The notes under the pieces: generated by a model
What the model saw: the letters and a program-made list of their open reading frames with translations, nothing else
Told to the model about the DNA's origin: nothing
Databases searched by the model: none
Source: Sphaeroforma sirkka
Lineage: Eukaryota; Opisthokonta; Ichthyosporea; Ichthyophonida
Assembly: GCA_001586965.3 (NCBI GenBank)
Contig: LUCW03000082.1
Coordinates: 1-25,000, forward strand
Direction: 5' to 3'
Length of the DNA stretch: 25,000 nucleotides
Position numbers and translations under genes: made by a program
Shown: positions 19,954 through 25,000 of the stretch, piece after piece
Numbering within the stretch: the stretch's first letter is position 1
How the letters are laid out: each line of letters starts with the position of its first letter

Positions 19954-20460
19954 CAATGATGAGAGAGAGAGAGAGAGACTTCATATTTATATATATAAAT
20001 ATAAATACAGTTTTTTACTAAATGTTTCAATATTATATACAAGTCTCAATATGTGTATATGTGTATATGTACATAGTAATATATATATAAATATATATAT
20101 GTATTATAAATAATGCATTGATATATATTCTCATAAACCGATACCGATAGGAATATAACTGCTTATGTACATGTAAATATATACCTTCAAATATACAGAT
20201 GCGGTCGTGAAAGCGCTAGTAGTTCTGCACATGTACATGCCATTATATATGAAATTACCTTGACGCGAGGATAGTGTACACGCAATAGGTACATAATTCG
20301 AACAGTACTTTACCCCGAAAGGTCGCTCCCAGTACGACCAAGACCCTGCACAACATATGCATTGTGGTGACTTACTGCTGTTGGGCCAACTGAACCTGTT
20401 GCGGTTGAAGAACTCGTTCCAGTTTCTGCACACGGGCAGGGTATTGACGGGTGCACTCAT
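18097..20460 (-). CDS. PRA1/Yip3-family (prenylated Rab acceptor) membrane protein, three exons
   Basis: Exons 20460-20376, 19296-19094 and 18684-18097 (minus strand) join to 291 residues. Splice sites are AGCA|GTAAGT with CCTTTCAG|AT (phase 1) and CAG|GTGTGT with GATTAG|GC (phase 0). The N-terminus has WNEFFNRNRFSWP (14-26), then NLGYYRGNY (39-47), both hallmarks of the PRA1 domain. Two hydrophobic hairpins follow: about 48-78 (YIGLSIIVIAALSSPIFYVI) and about 97-134 (AGLLLVVVTLFLLLVF, then FFKAILLSLVLALLHATF), split by a short charged loop. Family members sit in ER/Golgi membranes and act in Rab recycling and vesicle traffic. A tail of about 155 residues, Ser/Thr-rich and basic, ending KTDKAKKE, is longer than in typical PRA1 proteins and resembles nothing I know. 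ATG context has A at -3. The gene is convergent with the zinc-finger gene. Confidence 0.85.
18948..19096 (-). repeat. 24-bp tandem array at the 5' splice site of intron 2, PRA1-like gene
   Basis: About six units of 24 bases, minus-strand sense GTGTGTTTGTTGTTATGCG then TGTAG. The first unit begins at the exon-2/intron-2 junction itself (CAG|GTGTGT, donor GT at 19093-19092). Each later unit is preceded by TAG, giving TAG|GTGTGT. Units vary by single bases (TGTG or GCGTG; ACC, AAC and GCC variants). Confidence 0.93.
19297..20375 (-). repeat. Intron 1 of the PRA1-like gene, filled with microsatellites
   Basis: A 1079-base intron. From about 19650 to 20110 it is TACATA/CATA repeats, then at 19895-19952 a (CA)n-(TA)n-(TG)n run that is almost a perfect inverted repeat, then (GA)n at 19961-19978 and TATATAAAT sequence. 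Bases 19310-19640 and 20110-20370 are of ordinary complexity with nothing recognised. Confidence 0.85.
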
Positions 20461-22160
20461 TGTTTGTATTGAAAATGGCAGCGACGTTAAATTGGTACGA
20501 GTGTGTGATGAGTCTACGTATCTATATCTGGCTGCTCCCAAATATCCAAATACGCAGATGTGTACACACAAGAGTGCGAATAGGTGTGTGATATGTATGT
20601 ATTTGCTATGTGCGGTTGGTAAAAGTCTATATACCTGGTATATACTAATAAAAGTTATCAATGCGGTAGGGGTTGTGTTGGTATCCCCTGGTATCAGTCC
20701 CTTATACCAATACCTTGTAGCTTAAATTACTACTACTAAAAACCTTATACCCAATCGCACATATATATGCCCACACTCCCACAGCCCAACATGTCATAAA
20801 TACACAACTCGCACGGTCACACAAGCAAGTCGCCGCCCACAACTCCACAAGAGGCAAGCCACTTTTGACTTTAGTGACTTCAGCCTTAGCGGTTGTTTAG
20901 CCACAAGAATGCCGATCACTATTTATTGAAAAAACCAAAGCAACATCATGACAATTTAAACGGTTAACGGACAAAGATGAACTGCGTAAATTGTGTGGGA
21001 GTGTCTTGGTTGTACTCCAAGCATATTTAGTCTTTTGTATTTGTCTATACTTTCTATAGTGACTCTATACCATAACAGCAGAAACGTTCAAATAACTAAC
21101 GCGAGCACGATTGATTTAAAAAAAAAACGTTTCTAATTAATAAATAGAAACAAACCGAAGCTAAAAAAATATTAAAAAAACGAGATTTCAGATTTGAGGC
21201 AGTGGCCGCAGTGATGCCAATTGCCATAACTCCCCCTTAACGGTTTTAAAAAAATAAAAATAAAATAGAAATATTTACATGCATATGCACACTAACCTCA
21301 AATCGTTTTACGTTGAAACTTTTATAAATAAATTTATATACGTCTACGTTCAACTTTTATTCCCTATGGGTCCTTTGTATAATAATAGGTGCACCATGCG
21401 GGTCTAAAGACTTAGGTAGGTCTTTCTGATCACATTATAACCGATATAACGTTTCGAAATTGAATTAATATGCGTGTACGTTCAACTTCTATTCCGTACC
21501 CTCACAATGTAATGAGCTTTTAGTAATGTATTTGCATCAAAAATTCATATTTATCGTCGACACTTGCTCTCTTCCTTCCTTCTTTTTCTTATACAAAATC
21601 TTAAAAAGTGATGCCGGAGCGCGGCAGATATCGATTTGACCAATGAAATCTATATTTCTAAAATTAAATATGATCAAGAAAACCAATGAGACAATGACTG
21701 ATGAGTCAAGTTGTGCGAGTTCGGACTTCGGAGGTTGGTGTTTGCCATGCACTAATAGGCATAGCTCTATGTATATTTGTTATTTGTCATTTTATTTACA
21801 ATAAAACAAACAAATAAAATCTAAAATTTATGACGTAACGGTAATGGTATACATGCATAAATTATTTTACGTACATACAATCATACGTGTACGATATTAC
21901 GTAAAAATAACTCGGTTGTGATGGGGGTTTCCCACATAATCTAGTGTATTGCCATATAGGTATGCGCTAATCACTATGCGTCTAAACAGGAGACATATCT
22001 ACATTCTACAGTACAGTAACATGTGCACTATTTGCAAACAATATAGATCTAAATCTGACACTTTGTGTATCTGCACAGAGTACCTGTGTATGTGTGTTAC
22101 TATGAGATTGTGAATATATATCAAAAGCCCGCATCAGAGAAATAGACGGGCTTTTTATTA
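20461..22160. other. Intergenic; no gene recognised
   Basis: This is the 5' flank of the PRA1-like gene (20461 onward) and AT-rich DNA beyond. TACGTTCAACTTNTATTCC recurs at about 21343 and 21477. Near the right end an inverted repeat AAAAGCCCG (22123-22131) / CGGGCTTTT (22147-22155) with a 15-base loop is followed by T-rich sequence. No coding exons are recognised on either strand; short frames are AT-rich and featureless. Confidence 0.45.
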
Positions 22161-22199
22161 AGTATACACAATGTAAACACAGAACCAACGTGTACATGA

Positions 22200-22223
22200 C
22201 ACGCACACATATATAACACACAC

Positions 22224-22305
<82 letters not shown>

Positions 22306-22825
22306 ATTATATATATATATATATAATATATATATGTATATATATAATATATAATAATATATTTGCGTAAATATATATGTTTACATAAATCACATATTAT
22401 ATATATATAACATGTATACATGTATACATATATATATGTATATATTATATATATATATGCATTATATATATTATTATATATATATATATAATATGTAATA
22501 TATATATATATAATACATATATATAATACATATATATATTATTATATATATATCCATATTATATGCATGCACATATGGATATACAGATGTACAGATATAC
22601 AGATATATATACAAAACACCGGCAACAACGTTGGTTCAGTGTTTTCACACTGTGTATGCTTCATGAGTATGTAGCATACATATTATATATATATATATTA
22701 TATATACAATATTATTATTATGATGATGTGCGTGCGTATAACGCATATGTATATATATTTATTGATATGCATATAATATATATATATATTATTATTATAT
22801 TACATGTTCTGTATACATATATGTA

Positions 22826-22865
<40 letters not shown>

Positions 22866-22916
22866 ATTACATACGATGCATACGGACGTAATGTATGTAT
22901 GTATAATGTATATATA

Positions 22917-22948
<32 letters not shown>

Positions 22949-22991
22949 GGATATATATATGGATGATGCATTGATGTAATATGTATTATAT

Positions 22992-23022
<31 letters not shown>

Positions 23023-23040
23023 GTTTGTTAATATGTCAAT
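22200..23040. repeat. (TA)n-dominated microsatellite island
   Basis: An uninterrupted (TA)n run of about 70 bases at 22231-22300 is followed by interrupted TATAATA, TATG and ATTATTATTA tracts to 23040. Islands of ordinary sequence lie at about 22585-22680 (includes ACACCGGCAACAACG). Tyr/Ile-rich open frames here are repeat artefacts. Confidence 0.97.
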
Positions 23041-23556
23041 ATGCATACGTATTTATATGTAAGCACTGTATATGTATTTATACGCATGTATGTATATACG
23101 TATGAATGTATGTATATACACATTTATACGTATGTATATCATATATATACATTTGTACGCATGCATATATATATATACGTACGTATATATAACGAATTTA
23201 TATATACATGTATGTATGCATGCAGGTATGCATATGTACGTACGTACGTACGTATGTATAAACGAGTATGTATATATTTTTTTGTATGGGTTTTGTATGT
23301 ATTCATGTGTATATACGTATGTATGTATGTATGTATATATGCGCATACATAACATGTATGTAATGTGTATATGTATATGTATAAATGTATATATATATGC
23401 ATATGTGTGTATGTATGCATGTATGTATGTATATATAACCCAATATATGCATATTTGTATATGTTTTTACACGCATTAATGTATGTATGTGTGTGTATGA
23501 GTGTATTATTGTATGTTTATGTATGCATGTATGTGTTTGTGTAGGTATTTTTTGTC

Positions 23557-23608
<52 letters not shown>

Positions 23609-23630
23609 GTGTGTGTGTGTGTGTGTGTGG
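23041..23630. repeat. (TATG/TACG)n tetranucleotide region ending in (TA)n(GT)n
   Basis: TATG and TACG tetramers dominate 23041-23560, including five TACG/GTAC units at 23237-23255. They are followed by (TA)n at 23558-23604 and (GT)n at 23605-23628. No coding content. Confidence 0.95.
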
Positions 23631-23639
23631 AAGGTAGTT

Positions 23640-24653
23640 TTTTGTTTTGCGCTGGTCACAGTCTGGAGACTATGTGCTATGTCGCATATTGTCACGAGAC
23701 ATGCCGCTTGAAGTTACTGAATTAGATATATCCTTACTATTTGATCTCAGAACGTGCAGACTGAAGTTCATATTTAGGGCGAGACTTGACGAATCCTTGT
23801 TCAGCGTAGTAGCCCTGAGGATGAGGAGGCCTCCTTCGTAACCTACTTCGCGGGGGTTTGCTATGCTTTTGTAGTCGGTTTCGCCCGGGCGTTATTTACA
23901 AATAGCCTTCTTGTACGAAATCGATGATTAGCCACCCTGCAAATCATGGCCTCTTGAATTCGATAGGCACACATACACACTGTTGTTTGTTGTTTGTATA
24001 CATATTGATATGTACCTTGTACGCAGGGCAGAGGGGCCGGGCAGGCGGGTGATGTGCTGTGTACTCGTGTAATCGTGTAAATAAATACATTAGGTACCGC
24101 GGAAAATTAAAAAATTGTCCTGTTGCAAACTACTATGTAGCAATCCCGTCAAATATGACTTTAGCCCATTTTGAAATCCATTGGCTGATCAGTGATAGTG
24201 CGTAGCCAATCAGACCATCGCATGCGCAAATCATGTTCATCATTACTTCTGTATTTACATATCGCGATATAGAATCGTAGGGACTTGCCGGCCTTTGTGG
24301 TACAAATGTACTGCTCTTGTGGCTTTTAAATGAAATATATATTCACATAGTTATCGTTATTTATGGTGTGAAGTTCATTTGCAGAGGATATTCTCAAGCC
24401 AGGGAGATACAACTTCTATCTTTTAAAATATCAACCTGACTCGTGCCCCAATTGTGTAAACCCAAGGGGTTGTTACTCGCTCACGGTGTTAGTTCTATCT
24501 TCCTGTCCTTTCGTCGATACCTGCTGATATTCTCTTGGCTATTCCGAAACCGTCAGCCCACTTACATCCAGTCTAAGTGCTATAAACATAGTAGTTGAAA
24601 ACACCACACTATAGCATAAGCATCGGAGAAACTAGCAACGTATATCTGCAGAT
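23640..24653. other. No gene recognised; upstream flank of the glycosylase gene
   Basis: Ordinary-complexity DNA. A 64-codon open frame at 23647-23841 (plus) is not recognised. AATAAA occurs at 24081-24086 (plus), which could end a transcript from the left. The promoter of the gene starting at 24654 should lie in the last few hundred bases; no TATA box is evident. Confidence 0.4.
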
Positions 24654-25000
24654 ATGGTTGAAGGGCATAGTGTACACCGCATCAGTCGCAGACACACCCA
24701 ACTGCTGGTGGGCCACAAGTTCAAGGCGACCTCTCCCAACAACAGGTATGTTTTGAAGCTCATTTGTCTGCTTGCTCTAGTATTGGTCACGCTAAGCTTC
24801 TAGCCTTCAGTGGTCTCATCGCGTATACATGCTTGCGCCGCGTGAATGGTAGCTATCTGGTCTTGTGTTGGTTTATTACTACGAGTTAAGAACACACTGC
24901 CGCGGAATAGGTGATTCGTTGATACGGCATTATACGCTACGGTACTATCTTAAAGTAGGCTTCTGTATAGATGGTTGGGGATTCGGTTTAAGTTTGTAAC
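24654..25000 (+). CDS. Fpg/Nei-family DNA glycosylase, first exon (gene continues off the window)
   Basis: Exon 1 is 24654-24745: 30 codons plus two bases, then a strong donor AACAG|GTATGT. The peptide starts MVEGHSVHRISRRHTQLL and continues VGHKFKATSPNN. It matches the N-terminus of Fpg/Nei glycosylases, in particular the bacterial/Nei2-like form with MPEGHxIHR, then VG, then SPxxRF. These enzymes remove oxidised bases in base-excision repair, using the amino group of residue 2 as nucleophile and Glu3 as catalytic acid. Glu3 is present, but residue 2 is Val instead of Pro, as known for animal NEIL3. The ATG has G at -3 and +4. Intron 1 fills the rest of the window (24746-25000) with no acceptor plus matching coding sequence seen; the zinc-finger or zincless-finger end is outside. 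Confidence 0.75.

Noticed and set aside
16786..23630. CRISPR-like arrays among the many regular repeats
   Set aside because: The repeats are contiguous, without unique spacers, in a eukaryotic context.

Overview
The window is nuclear DNA of a eukaryote. It holds spliceosomal introns with GT..AG borders, AATAAA poly(A) signals, a Ty3/gypsy-type retroelement, and large amounts of (TA)n, (CA)n and minisatellite DNA. Both completed host genes end in TGA, so the code is standard. The genes are widely spaced, with long repeat-filled introns, and exons are far more GC-rich than their surroundings. A unicellular relative of animals (for example an ichthyosporean-like holozoan) would fit the gene content, but that placement is a guess.

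Layout. Bases 1-6268 (minus strand) carry a degenerate Ty3/gypsy element: gag with a Cys/His knuckle region, protease, reverse transcriptase, RNase H, an extra DMFA-type domain, and integrase with a chromo-like tail ending at 41. It is broken by many single-base frameshifts and one stop, and carries a recent 309-bp tandem duplication at the gag/protease border. A tRNA-like Pol III cassette lies antisense inside gag. Bases 6380-9371 hold a 202-bp tandem duplication, an orphan 3' exon fragment with a poly(A) signal, and otherwise unexplained AT-rich DNA.

Bases 9372-14351 (plus) are a three-exon gene for a ZC3H11A-like protein with three CCCH zinc fingers. The first intron of this gene is a 1.6-kb minisatellite studded with splice-donor-like hexamers. 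Its stop codon, 3' UTR and poly(A) signal are tandemly duplicated, and a 36-bp minisatellite of about 37 units follows.

Bases 18097-20460 (minus) are a three-exon PRA1/Yip3-family membrane protein gene, convergent with the zinc-finger gene. Its last 33 codons, stop and 3' flank are tandemly duplicated downstream, and its second intron begins with a 24-bp tandem array whose first unit is the splice donor itself. Bases 20461-24653 are mostly simple-sequence DNA. At 24654 (plus) begins the first exon of a Fpg/Nei-family DNA glycosylase, with valine at the catalytic N-terminal position; the gene runs off the right edge.

The three host genes (mRNA export, Rab/membrane traffic, base-excision repair) show no functional link. 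The common theme is repeated local tandem duplication (24, 36, 38, 67, 167, 202 and 309 bp), often touching splice donors or gene 3' ends.
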